Positions 12,301 through 25,634 of a stretch of 64,000 bases of DNA are shown here, one piece after another (position 1 is the stretch's first letter; the number at the start of each line of letters is the position of its first letter). Under the pieces are notes generated by a model that was given only the letters and a program-made list of their open reading frames with translations, was not told where the DNA came from and did no database searches. The DNA is from Puffinus mauretanicus. Lineage: Eukaryota; Chordata; Aves; Procellariiformes; Procellariidae. The position numbers and the translations under genes were made by a program. Location: positions 496,001 to 560,000 of the forward strand of contig JAJKFH010001865.1 of assembly GCA_023333565.1 (NCBI GenBank), read 5' to 3'.

Positions 12301-15300
12301 TATCCCCAGCTATACACCCAGTTCCTTCTGTGGTGGTTTAACCCACCCCACGTATAGAGGAATTATTAGGAGAAAAGCGTGTTTCCTTCAGAGCCTGCTG
12401 AAGCAGTGGCCCTTTCCAGAGAACTTAGTTCAATAAGTGATAGGAAAAAGACTATGTCTCTTTATTTAGTCATGATGAGGTTTAGCTGAGGACTGAGAGG
12501 CTTAGAGGCTGGTCCTCACCCCCAGTAATGATTGTAGATTTTATCCAGTATCTATTTACTATACATACCAAAACAATCTTGAAAGCACAGGTTCATTCCC
12601 CATATATCAGTTGGATTTTTTTAACCATTGAATAAAAGAAAGATGCTTTTCCTGTGTTCTAGTTTCTCCTCTCAGTGCCTTCTTCTAACAGCACCAACTA
12701 GAACAGGAAATAGCTAACTGCTAAGACCGTATTAGCCACAAAAATTACATCATCTGAGGTGTTTTCTGATAACTTTTCATGTAGCTATAAATAAGCCTTA
12801 ATTTTTGGCATTTGCAATTATTCTGTTCACAAAATAAAACTTTTGATCTAATACTTTACAATTCCTGAAGTATGAGATTTCATCTTGAAGATCTTAAATA
12901 GCTCACATCTTAGAAACCACTTTTTTTTTTTCTTATGTCTTATCACAGCCGAGCTTTTCTGAGGCAACTCTGCTAACACTTTCAGACATCACAAAAGAAC
13001 TGGAGGAAATGCCTTTTCTGTACGGGGTCATGAGTTTCCTAAGCCACAGGCTTTCTGACTTTCGGACGCGGGACATCATTTAAAGCAGAGAGCGGCTAAT
13101 GCATTTCCTTCAGTGTGACTTTCATTTGCATGTGCTACCTCCCCTTCTACTTGTGATTATGCGACATCTTTCTGGCAACTGCAATGAGGGAAAGAAATAT
13201 AAAAGTATTTGTGTATTTTTAGTTGTCTAGAACGCAATGATTGTGCTGTCACTTTTGCTCCTCGTTTTGTCTCCCACGCCCATCTGTTCTGTTCCTCTGC
13301 TGCATCCTTTACATGTTTCCTTGCCACCTGATTCTCTCACCACCTCTTCCCTTCAGTGAACCAGGAGCAAGGAGGAGAGACTGCCATCTGACCTATGAAT
13401 TCTCCACAGACCACTGTCAAATGATACATGGGCCACAACCTAAGGACTGTAGCTCTTTTATCTCTTATTCCCCAGGTTATTTCAGAGCTTACTGATTTGA
13501 GCTTACAGTTTTTAGCAGAGTTTTAATTTACCTCCAGACAGATAAACTTGCTTCGTAAATCTGCGGCATTTATGCTGAAAATCTGTAGAATTGTTTATGT
13601 CCACTTCACGTATTCATCCATGAATAGCTTCAAAGGATAAAGGCTCATACCTCAGTTTGATAAGAGATTCCAGACCAGAGGAAAGTAATATTGTTAATGT
13701 GTTGTGGATTTCTTTCTTCTTCTGTGGTGTCCATGAATTTTAATCGGAGTCCTGAACCAAGGCTATTAAACCAGTTGTTATGAGAATATCTTATCTGACT
13801 TTCAGATGTCCTTATTCCTTAGATATTAGTCTCAGTCTATTTTGTATCCCCACAACCCTTGTTAGTTTACAGGTGTATATGATCACCTTGAGTATCCAAA
13901 GCAACCTGTGTCATAAATGAGTGCTCAAATGAAAAGCAGATTTCTGATCCTTCTGTCCACTGTGAGCATGCCAAACCTGCAACCATTGTCATGTCAAAGT
14001 TTTTTCTTTATTGTTGAAGTCACTTTGAGTTTTTTGTTATTATTTTTGATGTTCTTGAACAATGACTAATACCATGTGGATGTAGACATACACTGTATTT
14101 ATTGATATCTCAGTGTTTTGTTTTCTCTGCCTACAGTTATGGTACGCATTTTTTTGAAATATTTTTTCCAAAAAAACTTGGGCACTTTGAAATTCGTTCC
14201 TTAACATCTTGGTAAAATTTAAAAGAAGATTTAGCTCTAGCTAAATAAATTCAGACTTCTTTTCAGTCTGTATTCGCATAGTTGTAAGGATTTCAATGCC
14301 ATCATCAGATTTTCAGTGATATGCATTGAGAAACAGAATTTAAAATTTTTGGTTTCATTTTCATCAAAGGAGGTGCACAAACTGGAAGGACATCGGCATA
14401 TCATCAGGTGTTTTGTGAACAAAGTACTATTCTGTTTGCAGCTTGATGCATGCTCTTTTTCCCTGTATTCTTCAACCAAGAAAAAAAAATATTGACACTT
14501 TACACTCCTTCAGTTTTGAGTTATGTTGGAGTAGTAAAATACTGGTGATGTGTCCTTGGAAAATAATTGGGAATTTGATGTAACGATCACTCAAACACTG
14601 TGAAAAGAGCACATACTTACATATATGTCTCAGACAAAGATTTCTTTAGTAATTTCTAATTATTAGATTTAATGGTCTGAGTATTGAAATGACAGCACTG
14701 AATATTTCAGGCAAGAGGGGAAAGAAGGGTGGAAAATGACCTTATTCATGCAGAAACAGCAACAGCAGATATTACAGACTCATTTCTCTTTCTGCTGAAA
14801 AGCCACATTATATAAGTGAGAAACACTCTTCAAACTGCTTTGCCCATTTAGGTGTGTGCACAAATGCGTGTATGTTTTGCTGCATACACATATACTTATA
14901 TAAGCTGTTGTAGCAAAAAATGTCATTCCAAATAAGTCTGCTCATTTCTTTCCATATTATCTGTGTTTCCAATAGAAGCCCTTCAGAATATTTTTGTGTG
15001 GCTAGTTTGCAAGACTGGTTTACTCTTTCACAGTGAGTTATCTGCATGGTGTGTTATATGTTAACCTTTCTCTCTTGAGGCCTGATGTACTGTTCTGGCA
15101 TAGATAAGGGAAAAATGTGTCGTATTAATCCTGCAGAAACATCTGCACTAGAAACACTTTAATGATAAGTAAGGTGTACAACAGTTTCTTCAAAATAGTA
15201 CTGCTAATTTAGTTTCTATTGCAGAAAGGTCTTTTTTTAATCTAGAGAACTATGTTTTGAAGAACAAGCTAGCATATGATTGTTCTGCCATGGCTTTGCC

Positions 15301-18300
15301 CTCTTTTCATTTTCGTCTTTTTTTTCTAAAGAAAACCAGCAAATTCATCTTACTATCACTATTCGTCCATTATGCTACATGTTTACCACTTCCGCCTTAT
15401 GACAATGGAAGTATTATTTTCCTGGGTGTGTAAGCACAGGACTGTGTCCTTAAAAAAAAAAAAATAAAAAAAAAAAAACAACAAAAGGATACAGTGTTAA
15501 TTTGATACACTGAAAGGACAATAAGAACAATAAAAATGTTGCAGAGCTTCAGCTGAAATGATAAGTTTCTCCTTTACCCTTGTGTCTCTTTGCAGATAAT
15601 AGATTTTTAAGAACTCCAGTTTTTCATTTATAGTCCCTAGGAAATTTTCCAGCAGGCCATAATGTTCAAGGCTACACTTAGCTGGAGTAAATATATCAAA
15701 GAAAAAGCAATACTTTAAAAATATGTATTATGTGCAGTATTTAACAGGAAAATTGTGTGCCTTTAAAAAGACATTCCAAGTTCTACCTACAACTGTTTAT
15801 GTGAGTGTACTTGCAAGTGAGCCAACGGGCTGAAAGTCCAAAGGACCTGAGTTTATCTAAGGAGTTAATTTACTAAGGGGAGAACATGATTAGATTCAGA
15901 ACTGACCACACCATTTCATAGATTTCTGTAAGACTGTGCAATGCACGAATTACTAGCCAAGTGTACAGCAGAAAGGCAGGTGGCTCCACCCACTTCAGCA
16001 AAATTAGGGATTGTGTTGAAATATCTTTGAAAATGTGCTCATGTGGTTTTAAGGGAATGTGTTTACTTGTTTGTTTTAGTAATCAGCTGAAGCTGTGAGA
16101 AAGAAAAAATTACCTGGAATATTTTTCCCACATTTCAGGTCTGTATCTTAGCAAGGGATAAGAATATGTGTATGTTTGCTTCACTGTATTAAATGTTTTA
16201 GCCTAGCTCTGTTTTGGCTGGCCTTGAGGAATAAGAAATAGGATCTGCTTTTGACAGAAGAAGATTAGTGTGTTCTTTTGTTATGCTCTATGTGCTTGCA
16301 TATTTAAACTTGAAGCCTAAGTGATTGACAAAGTGAAAGGAATCTAAGATCCAGTTGCAAAAGAAAATATTTAAAGCTGAAATTATTAGCACATGGCAGT
16401 TTTTAAAATATGCTTTGGAAACTATCCTTTGTCTATCATTCACTTATATTTTTCCCAGCAAGACGGCAATACAGAGTATTTGCTTATTTAGTAGTGGTGG
16501 TCTTTGAAATTTACCTTGAATAGTTTTCTGAAACATATATAGTTTTATATAAAGAGTTGTAAACTAAGTTAGTAATAGAACAAAAATTAGGAAATTAGGA
16601 ATAGAATAGCCTTTAACGGATCTTCAGGCTATCAAAATTATAGAGAGCTGTATGTTATTCTTCTTGTTTTAAAATCTATTAATCCTTTTGATTTTGATCT
16701 GGATGACTCAACCATATCACTAGATTGACTTTATTAAGTAATTTTCATATGAATTCAGTGTCCCATTTTAATATCATTATGGTGAAGTTTACCAGAGGAT
16801 TCTTGTAATTAAGGAATGCACTTTTCCTAGGCACTAGAGTTGGCGATTTATTGTTCTACTCAAAGCAGTTTTAATGAGTATTCATAGCCACAGAGTGGAC
16901 AAAGACAGTTTTACTTCTAGTAAGTCCTCTTGAAGTTGATTTGGGAAGTCAGGATTATGACCCATGCCAAAGGAGAATCCTCAGATATGTATTAAACAGA
17001 CTTGCATCAGATCTGAAGGCACAGGTGTCATAGAAGAGGTTCCTATAAAATAGTTAGGCTACTGGGGGGAATTTTATCAATTATAAAGAGACAATTGCTT
17101 TCTGCTAGTAATATATATGTACATTTGTGTGATATAAGGTACACCTTCCCATATGTGTGTGAGTATATATCTCACTGGAAAAGTAAATTCTATGGGAAAT
17201 GTTTCAGGGACATATAAAGGCCATATAAAGATGAGTTTTGAATAAATCTGAACCTGCTGCAGTTGTGCTATCAGCAGAGTGCTTGGGCAGATAGCCAGAG
17301 GTCACTGTTACCCACCGGGACTGGAACTACCTGCTGAAGACAATGCTCCTCTAATGCAGAAGGTTCCTCCTTACCCTTCCCAGGACAATGCAAGTATGTC
17401 TGACCTAAAAGTAGCCTTCATTTTATCTAAAGCATTATACCAGAGGAAACTTTGCTTACTGTACCATGCTCATTTCAGAAACCTGTCAGACAAGATATAT
17501 CACTACAACTTAAACTCCAGGTTAAGAGGCCATTCTTTGGATTACACCTGAAATGTAAAAGTCTTTCTTTCTAAAGGAATAGGGTATATGAAGAAAGAAA
17601 GATGGATGAAGTGTGTGACACTGACACAACTGTGTAATACATGCATCTAGAATCCCAAATGTGGAAAATCCACCGTGGCAGGAAACTACAGCAAGTTGCA
17701 AATAGCAGCAATTTTCTGCTTCACAATACACTTAAAGTAGGCTGGAAATACTTGGTTCAGGTCTTTTTGTTAAGGTAATGAATGCCGACATAAAATTTAC
17801 AGTAAAATGGGATAACCTGACGTGCACAGCCAGCCTGTATATTAGGTTCAGGAATGGCTACATATCAGGCATGGTGTTATGTCTGTTTCTATTTTTTTCC
17901 CAGTTCCTTACAGAATTGAGACTTCTGTGATCCCACACTGAGTGCATATGTTTATTTGAGTCCCTCTAGAAGATTTTAAACCTGTTAGCCAGATTCACCC
18001 GCTTTTTTGCAGAGGGGTAGATGTGTCATAGATAGCTCGCTTCTACCGATAGTGTAGATATTGATAGCTAGCATAGTAGAGAGAGTCTATCGGTGCCCAT
18101 ATTAAGGAAAAGATAAAGTGTGAATTCAGCCCTGATTAGACTTAAGCTTGAGAGAGATATTATAACTGCATCTAAGTGAGATAAAACTTTATTTGGCATT
18201 TGCTTCTTGTTAGACAAAACCAAACCCCACTCCAATACAGATATCCATAGGAAATCCATTCATTGATAAAGTTGCAGTGCTTTAAGGAGTAAATCAGTTT

Positions 18301-18777
18301 CACTGCCTTCCATTCTTGCAAAAATAGGATCTGAAACATAAAATTTTCCCAATTTTTCATGCAGCAGAGAGAGAAGTAGAAATTGCATCTCTGATACTGC
18401 AGATTAGCAACATGCCTATTAGCCTGAGTTGGCAGCAGTGCCTTAGGTCTTCATAGAAATCCAAGGTAGGATTAAGAGTTTAAACTGTCAGTTTTGTCTA
18501 AATATATGCTAGCTATATGTAATGAGCATATGCTTGAGGCATGGTCACAGGAATCAGATGGCTGAACAGGTATACAGTCAGCCTTTCTCCTTGTATCTGA
18601 ACTTGGAGGATGACATCCTTGTGTGGCAGACCAAGGTCATTTCTCAGTGATCTCTGTCTTCCAGGCATGACAATTCCCAGAGCCCCCGGGTCTTAGGGGT
18701 GGCATTAGGACAAAAGAATGTTGCAGCAGCCTTTCTCCAGTCAAACAAATGGTGGATTTGTCTCCTGAGATTGAAAG
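9321..18777. other. Long gene-free AT-rich stretch
   Basis: Mostly AT-rich, with no recognised repeat. A GC-richer patch at 10255-10570 carries overlapping open frames on both strands but no domain. An octamer-like ATTTGCAT lies in CTTTCATTTGCATGTGCTAC near 13120-13139. A-rich low-complexity sequence lies at 15452-15485. A possible but unconvincing exon lies near 17280-17396, where the GTATGT donor is good and the acceptor is poor. Confidence 0.45.
15452..15485. repeat. A-rich low-complexity run
   Basis: Two runs of about twelve A separated by single T or C bases. There is no recognisable retrotransposed body beside it. Confidence 0.85.
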
Positions 18778-18909
18778 AGAATTTGTTCATGCTTTTTGCC
18801 TTTTTTCCACTTTGTGCTGTGAATTCTAAACAGAAACATGAGTAGAATTTGTTCATGTTTTTTGCCTTTTTTCCACTTTGTGCTGTGAATTCTAAACAGA
18901 AACATGAGT
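18778..18909. repeat. 66-bp tandem duplication, two copies
   Basis: Copies 18778-18843 and 18844-18909 are identical except for one substitution (C at 18791, T at 18857). Each starts AGAATTTGTTCATG and ends ACATGAGT. The unit is a multiple of three, so a minus-strand open frame passes through both copies with a repeated 22-residue segment, but nothing else about that frame looks coding. Confidence 0.97.
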
Positions 18910-21682
18910 CTAAACTCTACATGAGTAGAGTAGAAACTCTTTAGTTTCTCACTTACAGTTTCACACTTGGAGGATACTATGGCAAGTTTGTACTTTGGCA
19001 TGAAAGTGTCAAGATCATAAAATTTACTATAAATATTTAGTATATATATTTGGTAAAAACTGTTTGCTGTAAATGCACAAAGGGAAAAAAATGAGAGAAA
19101 GTCTTCTGTGATTTTTAGGAATTTATTTTCCCTGCTATTTTCACAGGCATGCATTTGAAAGTTCAAACTGCTACTGAACGTAGCCAAACTGTCAATGCAT
19201 GTGTCTGACATTACACAGCTCAAACTTGATACTCTCGGGTAACTTGGGGCTCTAATTATATACTGACCTAAATTTTTCAAAAGTGATTTTAGATGTTTCT
19301 CTTGGGATGCACAATTTGAGGCTGTTTAAAGAGACCAAATCTTTATAGGTTCAAAATATCTTTTGTATGTAATTATCTGGACCTTTTTAAGAAAAGAAAA
19401 ATAAGCAGGATTAAGGACTTACTCAGGCCTGGCATTCTGAAATTTGTACTGACTGGAAGTCATCCCTAATTTCTTATAAATGTCATCTGGGGCAAAGTGC
19501 TAGAGGAAGTCTGGCACCAAAGGCAATAATTGGGCTGAACTGCTAAAGGCAAGAAAGCATCTATGATTGCAAGGTGCTGAGAGTGACCTAAACCAGGAGG
19601 GATACACTGTTTTATAATAATTTTACACATCTGGGTAGCGGGAAGGAATCCAACAAACCCGCAAATAATACCAATTAAATATCTCACAAAACCTGCAAAC
19701 TCAAAACCAAATTCCTTCATTTGGGGTTTTCATCCCCTCTGAAAATTGTAGTTATACTTATTGCTTCCTGCATTTAGTGCATGTCAAATTTTAGTAAAAG
19801 ATGTGTTTTCCCAAAAATGTATTTTTCTTTGTTTGAATTGCACAGAAGCAATTTGAGCTACAACTTAAAACCAACCAAACAAAACACCTTTGGCCTGAAA
19901 AAAGAGAGAAACTTATACCCTAACATAACTTGAAAAAAAGAAGAGTAGCTGAGGAAGAGAATAGTTATGATGAAAACCAAAATTCAAACAATCAGTCTAT
20001 GCTTCTTTAGTACATACTCATTTTTTCTTATTTCTCCATTAAAAAAAAAAAAGGATATTTTATCAATTGTTTTGCATTGCCCTATTCAGCAGATAAATTA
20101 AATGGTGCATGTTAGCTGGTATTATTTGTTCAAATACATATCTTCACTATGTTATTTGATCTTGGTATAATGTAGTCACTTTTGATTACAGATATTGCTA
20201 TCATATTATGCTTGTAATTAATTAATCACCATTTAATTCATTTCCTATTGTAATACGTCAGATGTTATCATGTGATACCTTGTAGTGCCATTTTCCATTA
20301 ACCGGATTTGGTGTTGTGAGCTGAAATTTAACCTTTAAGGATCCTGCCATTTGAAGTTATCTCTAAAGAGTTTTAATTCTCTACAGAGTTGTGCTACAGA
20401 TAATTCAATCTGCTCTACTTCATGTTTGTGATATTAATTATTGCATATGAAAGATTTTTTAATTCACTTTCCCTATAGCGGTTTTGTTGTCAGCAATGGT
20501 CTTCTTAATGATTTTAGTACAGATTGGGTCCTCATCCAGCTTCCATGTATTCACAGGAATAACTGTGGCCAGGCCAAACTGTCTGTCAGCTTAAAGAACT
20601 CAATAATGTTACATTTACTGACAGAAGTGTTTGTGAGATCTGAAATTCAGCAAGTATTAACATTAATAAAAAAACACTATTAAGAATCTATATTGATTTC
20701 TCCTTTTCTCCTTCATGTTTTTAATTTTTTGGGTTTCTTTTTTAACACAAATCCTCCATATTACCATATTGCACTTTTATTTAATAAGATTAATATTCAT
20801 CTGGTTATATTTCACAGATACCTCTGTCTCCACCACAAACACAGAGGTGGGGTTTTTTTTGTGCGTGGATATCTCCCATACACACCTAGTTTAGGTTTTT
20901 CCATAGTATTTGAAGAAACTTCAGGTACTTGCTTTTAGAGACAATTTGTGCCTCTGGAGCAATAGGAAGAAGTTGGACTTGTCACGAAGATTTCATCCAA
21001 TATTTATCTAAGCTCTAAAGCCATGAAATTACCTTCTGCTCAGCATCAGTGTAGAAGGTCATCATATTGTCCTGAAGCAGCCAGAGAAATAGAGAGATTG
21101 CAACTTCCTCCATCTCTCCCCATTAATCTGGAGAGTCTCTAGGCACAGCACAGAGCAGGCTACTTTACACAACTGTGGCAATGTTAAAAAAGCACTACAG
21201 GTAAGCAAATGTTATATCACATAACTCTTTAATTTCTTGAAATGGTTTAAATATAAATGATAATTATGCTGACAGTTTTACAGAGCTATAAATCCACATA
21301 GAAGTATTCATACTTCAGCATCATTTGGATCTTACCAGGCAAGTATCGAGTGTTGCACTTGGGATACTCTGGGGAGCTGTGCTGAATGCCAAGAAATCGT
21401 AGCGAAACATGAGGTGCCAGAAGAAAAATCAACAGGCACACAGCTAGTATAGCAAGAATTTGATCTTCTGTCCTCTACTGTTAATTCCCAGGGTGTTTTT
21501 TCTTTCCATCTACCTGTTAAGTTTAGCATACTCCAGAGATTTATTATATCTAAAACAGTGGCGGCTGTTGTTATGGTTAAAGTGGTATACTGACTGCAAC
21601 AATCACAGCCCCGTGCTAAACATGGAGTATGTAAGTGTGCCCATCTTCTGCTCCTTACTTGAGTGGAAAAGGACATGGGGAT
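18910..21682. other. No gene recognised apart from one weak exon candidate
   Basis: AT-rich sequence, with an A-rich run near 20041-20053. One candidate exon at 21143-21200 is described separately. Confidence 0.45.
21143..21200 (+). CDS. Candidate internal exon, weak
   Basis: 58 nt between a pyrimidine-rich acceptor region ending CTCTAG (21142) and a strong donor, CTACAG|GTAAGC. One frame is open and ends at phase 0, which would join in phase to the candidate exon at 31014. A 58-nt open stretch is common by chance, so the support is only the splice sites and the phase. Confidence 0.15.
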
Positions 21683-22247
21683 TGTCCTGGTTCTAGCTGG
21701 AACAGAGTTAACTTTCTTCCCAGTAGCTTGGGGGGTGTGCTGTGTTTCGTGTTTGGTATGAGAGGAGCGTTGATGGCCCATTGATGCTTTGGTTGTTGCT
21801 GGGTGGTGTTTACACCAGGGAGTTTTGTTTCTCTTTTCGGCCTCCCATGCCCTGCCACTTGCAGGGGAAGCTGGGGGGGGGGGGGAAAGCCTAGCCAGGA
21901 TCATTGAGCCAGCTGGCCAATGGGGTATTCTCTACCATGTGACGTCATGCTCAGTATAAAAACCAAGGGTGCGGGGGGGCTCGCCCCATTCATGACACGT
22001 GGTCGGCAGTCGGTGAACAATTACATTGTGCATTGCCTGCTTTGTGTATTCTGTTATTGTTGTTGTTCTCATTGTTATTATTACTGTTCTACTTCATTTT
22101 ATTTCAATTATTAAACTGTTTTTATCTCAGCCCGCGAGTTTTCCTACTTGTGCCCTCCCGATTCTCTCCCCCATCCCACCGGAGGTGGCTGGGGGTGAAC
22201 GAGCGGCTGCGTGGGGTTTATTTGCTGGCTGGGGTTAAACCATGACA
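21683..22247 (+). mobile_element. Solo ERVL-like LTR, 565 bp
   Basis: A complete LTR starting TGTCCTGGTT and ending GGTTAAACCATGACA, matching in its ends the 5' LTR of the provirus at 52 kb (which begins TGTCCTGGTTTCGG in its own sense). GGAT flanks both sides (21679-21682 and 22248-22251), a possible 4-bp target duplication; ERVL elements usually leave 5 bp, so this is tentative. U3 holds a CCAAT box, a palindromic CRE and a TATA box, and a T-rich R-like stretch follows. No internal retroviral sequence is attached, so the provirus was probably lost by LTR-LTR recombination. Confidence 0.93.
21917..21961 (+). promoter_or_regulatory. U3 core promoter: CCAAT, CRE, TATA
   Basis: CCAAT lies at 21917-21921, a perfect CRE palindrome TGACGTCA at 21940-21947, and TATAAAAA begins at 21955. 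The spacing and order are those of an RNA polymerase II LTR promoter; CREB/ATF factors bind this palindrome. In the provirus LTR at 52 kb the corresponding site is TGATGTCA, a CpG-decay change. Whether this LTR is transcribed cannot be seen from sequence. Confidence 0.75.
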
Positions 22248-24550
22248 GGATGCAGTATGTAGGCATTCATCTATTTTTGGCATAATTCTTTAACATTTCA
22301 GGAAGCTGAGAAATCAGGACCTGTTATGATCGTGGCTGGTGCCAGGACTTGTTGGCCAAGAAATGTGCTTTGAATACAGAAAAAGATTAAAATAATCAGT
22401 AACTGCAAAATATTCTTTTTTACTGTATTAATAATTTGGCTTAAGCCAAGGATTCATGTGTGTTGCAGCAATCTCAGCCACAGAGAAAAAAAAAATTACA
22501 TTAGAGAGCTGCTTTTTAGTTGGGCCACATGTTGAAACTGTCCACTGGCCGTGAACAGAGTAAATATTATGGGCCAGTTGGGGCTCAGAAAGCAGAGACC
22601 TGTTATTCTAGCTCTCCATTCCCAAAACTAGCACTGACAAGATATGTTTCATTCATAAGGCACATTAACTACCAGTCTGCCAGCCTCGCGCTGCCCCTGT
22701 GAAGACAAGCATCATAGTCTCTGCACCTCCTCTTCCAGAAGAACTCGGCTGGAGTCGGATGAAGCCTAGAAAGTGGAATCAGCCATTTGGAGCAGAGGAA
22801 CTGGAAAGAAGATGAAAGCCATGAGGTTCAGCCACAAAATGGTAGAAAAATACCAAACTGCAATGTCTTACCATGAAGAGCAGGACGTGTCCACATGGTA
22901 CATTTTTTTTAATAAACTTTCAATAAACTTTTAAAGCTGATCAGTTAACAGGAGGAAATTGATGCAAATATCCTGTTCAAAATCAAAGATATTTAATGGA
23001 ATTTAGTTTTATTTACTTAATGGGTGAGCTTACACACTTATGAATTGGCATCTTCTGTTCCCCAAACATGCCTGCCTGCGGCTTCAGTGATAAGCACCCT
23101 TTTTATTGACTATGGCTCTTGTCTCTATTAGTAGGTCTTTATGACAAGTGCCAGCCAGAGCTCATGGGGATCTTTTTCTGGGACGGGAATTAAAATGAGT
23201 TGCTTCTCCTATAAACAAAGCACTGTCATATACTTGCAGTCTGAAATACACTCTTGATCAAGGACCAAAATCCTTTGGGAAAGACCTGTGCAGGCACATG
23301 AAGGGACATAGCCCCTCAAAAGGCTGCAGTAAATCTGATAACAAAATGACTGCAGACTCTTCTCCCAGACACCATTCTTCATCCTTTACAGGAGTAATAA
23401 ACATAATTACACAGGTGTCTAGTTAAATACATTATGAAAATACTATGAAAAAGTAATTCAACTAAGTTAATAGAGTTCATCTAAGAGAAGAAAAGTACAC
23501 CCTCTCCAAGAAACCAAGTATTTTATTAATACATTTAGTTTTCAAAAGTCTTGACAATCCAAATAGGTTGAATAATTAAATAAACTGTGTATCCTGTGCC
23601 AATAATATCTCTAACCTTTTATTATTAAGCTAGAGTCTGGGATTTATGATGTCTTTCTTAATCTTCCCTCTGGTATCACACTTACCACACACTGTAGGTT
23701 GTGCATAAAGTTATTTATTTTTATATGTCTGCTATTTCTTTCCTTATAAAAATTTCTAAAATTGTTCTCCTCACCTGACAAAGAAAACTGAAATACATAT
23801 TTAACTGAAATACTTACTTAACCTACCAAAAACATCTAACATTTTTAACAAAGCTTTCAACATCTGTGGAGTGTTGGAAGATGACACAAGAAGACCTGAA
23901 TGAGTTGTTGTGGACAAGGGAGTCTAGCACTCCTTAAATATAAGGTCTGCAACCAATGTTTTGTACTTTTCTCACTGATGCACAGTGTGAGAGACACATT
24001 CACCTCCATCTACCACCATGAAGCTAGACAGATGCATAAATCTAGTAAACCCACGGTAAATTATAGAAGCAATCATGCACACCCAAGAGAACATCTGCTG
24101 GATTTCATCTTTGCCAAGCAAGGTCCCTCCCGCCGTTCTATTCTTGGTAGAGCCCAGCTCTGCATTACCTCTTTAAAGAAGTTTAATTTTACCCTGGATT
24201 AGACCTGGTGTGTACTGAACAAATGTGTCACCATATAATACCCTTAAAACTCACAAAAACTTTTTGTTGACCACAAATTTTTTATTAACAATTAATCTAT
24301 ATTCTATACATTCCTGCTGTGGAGAGAAGTCCCTGAAGACTAAATTTTTTTAAGCGTTTTGGCATTTAGGTTATTTTCTGAAGCAGTGAACTGTTTCTCA
24401 GTTGTTCAGACAGAGACCTTAGTGTTTGCGCCATAATGCAGATCCTGATGGCAAAACAGCAGTTGGCAAGATGACATCCAATTAATATTGCTCTTCTCCA
24501 CAAAAAGCATTCATAATTCCTAGTTCTGTTGCTTTCCCAATCCTTGCTCA
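22248..24550. other. No gene recognised
   Basis: AT-rich sequence. A plus-strand open frame at 23900-24202 has no domain and no supporting splice sites. Confidence 0.5.
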
Positions 24551-24575
24551 TGTGTGTGTGTGTGTGTGTGTGTGT
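24551..24575. repeat. (TG)12 microsatellite
   Basis: An uninterrupted TG dinucleotide run of about 25 bases, followed by a T run. Confidence 0.97.
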
Positions 24576-24869
24576 TTTTTCAAAAATTCCTCCTATTGCC
24601 CTTTTGTTAAAAAATAAGTGCCTTCACAGATAGGGTATTTCATTGTGATTCTTTGTGATTATTATTGTAACTTTTACCATAAAGAAGGCTTCATTGCATC
24701 AACTTAATGGTACAAGGTCTATACCATACCTGGTGTATGGGTAGAAACACATATGGAAGAGAGTAAGAAAGTAAGTATGCACACAGTGACCCCCATGTTT
24801 TTGATATAGTCCTAGCTTCTGGTAAACTGAAGTTTAGGGACTTTCAGAGCAACAAGTTGTATGTGAAAC

Positions 24870-25210
24870 TTTCTTCTCAGTGCCCCTCTATACCCTTATC
24901 TTCCATGATCTCCCTGACCTCCTTTTGCACCCATCCCCTGGTAATGATTTATTTAATTATACACGGTGTGGCATAGCACTTCTTTCTGGTTTACACCAGC
25001 TGGCTGATCTTTTCATTTTCTAGTCTTGCATTTTTTTATTGTGAGAAGAAAAAGAATGAGGAGTGATTATTCACTCTTCCATATTGTTCATATTAATGAG
25101 CATATTTATATGAACGTGCATAATAATAAATGTTAACCATAACTTCCCATTTTTTACAAACTGAAGAATATTAATCTATTCAATCTCTCCTTTTGTAGAA
25201 GCAGCATCAC
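24870..25210 (-). mobile_element. Possible ancient CR1 relic
   Basis: The right end, with ATCTATTCAATCTCTCCTTT near 25174-25193, resembles the reverse complement of the 'AGGAGAGATTGAA' part of the CR1/L3 3' region. The rest is too diverged to confirm by eye. Confidence 0.3.
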
Positions 25211-25614
25211 TCCCAGGATTAGTGAGTTATTCAGTTACAGTTTTATTGTAATAGTACTGTTTACTGCATGGTTTAACTGAGTTTACTCACAGTTTTACTA
25301 TATTCTGGGTGAGCAGTAGAAAAGGAGGGTAGAATTAGAATGCATGCAGTGTCAAAAATACAAATGTAGCATAGATTAGTTCAATGACACAACTGGTTTT
25401 GCTCTTGTTTTTTGTTCTTTCTTCCTTTTCTTTGTATCCTTCTATCTTGCCAAAAAAAAGAGACGGTTTTCTTGTTAAAAAGAAAATGTCTATTCATGTG
25501 ACATACAGACTTAAATTGGGTCCGGTTCAAAAACCAGAAAAATGAGGATACACTTTAACTCTTTTTTCTCTCCATTTTCCTACGCCTACTTACATTACAG
25601 TTTTTCTCATTTTT

Positions 25615-25634
25615 AAAAAAAAAAAAAAAAAAAG
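25615..25634. repeat. Poly-A run
   Basis: About 19 consecutive A bases following CATTTTT. I see no retroposed body attached. Confidence 0.9.

Noticed and set aside
12331..12350. TGTGGTGGTTTAACCCA, similar to an ERVL LTR end
   Set aside because: Only about 17 bases match, and the sequence on both sides shows no further LTR similarity.
17280..17396. Open plus-strand segment ending at a GTATGT donor
   Set aside because: The upstream acceptor has no pyrimidine tract and the peptide has no recognised domain.
18741..19280. 179-codon minus-strand open frame with an internal repeat
   Set aside because: Its length comes partly from the 66-bp duplication, which is a multiple of three. It has no domain and its composition is AT-driven.
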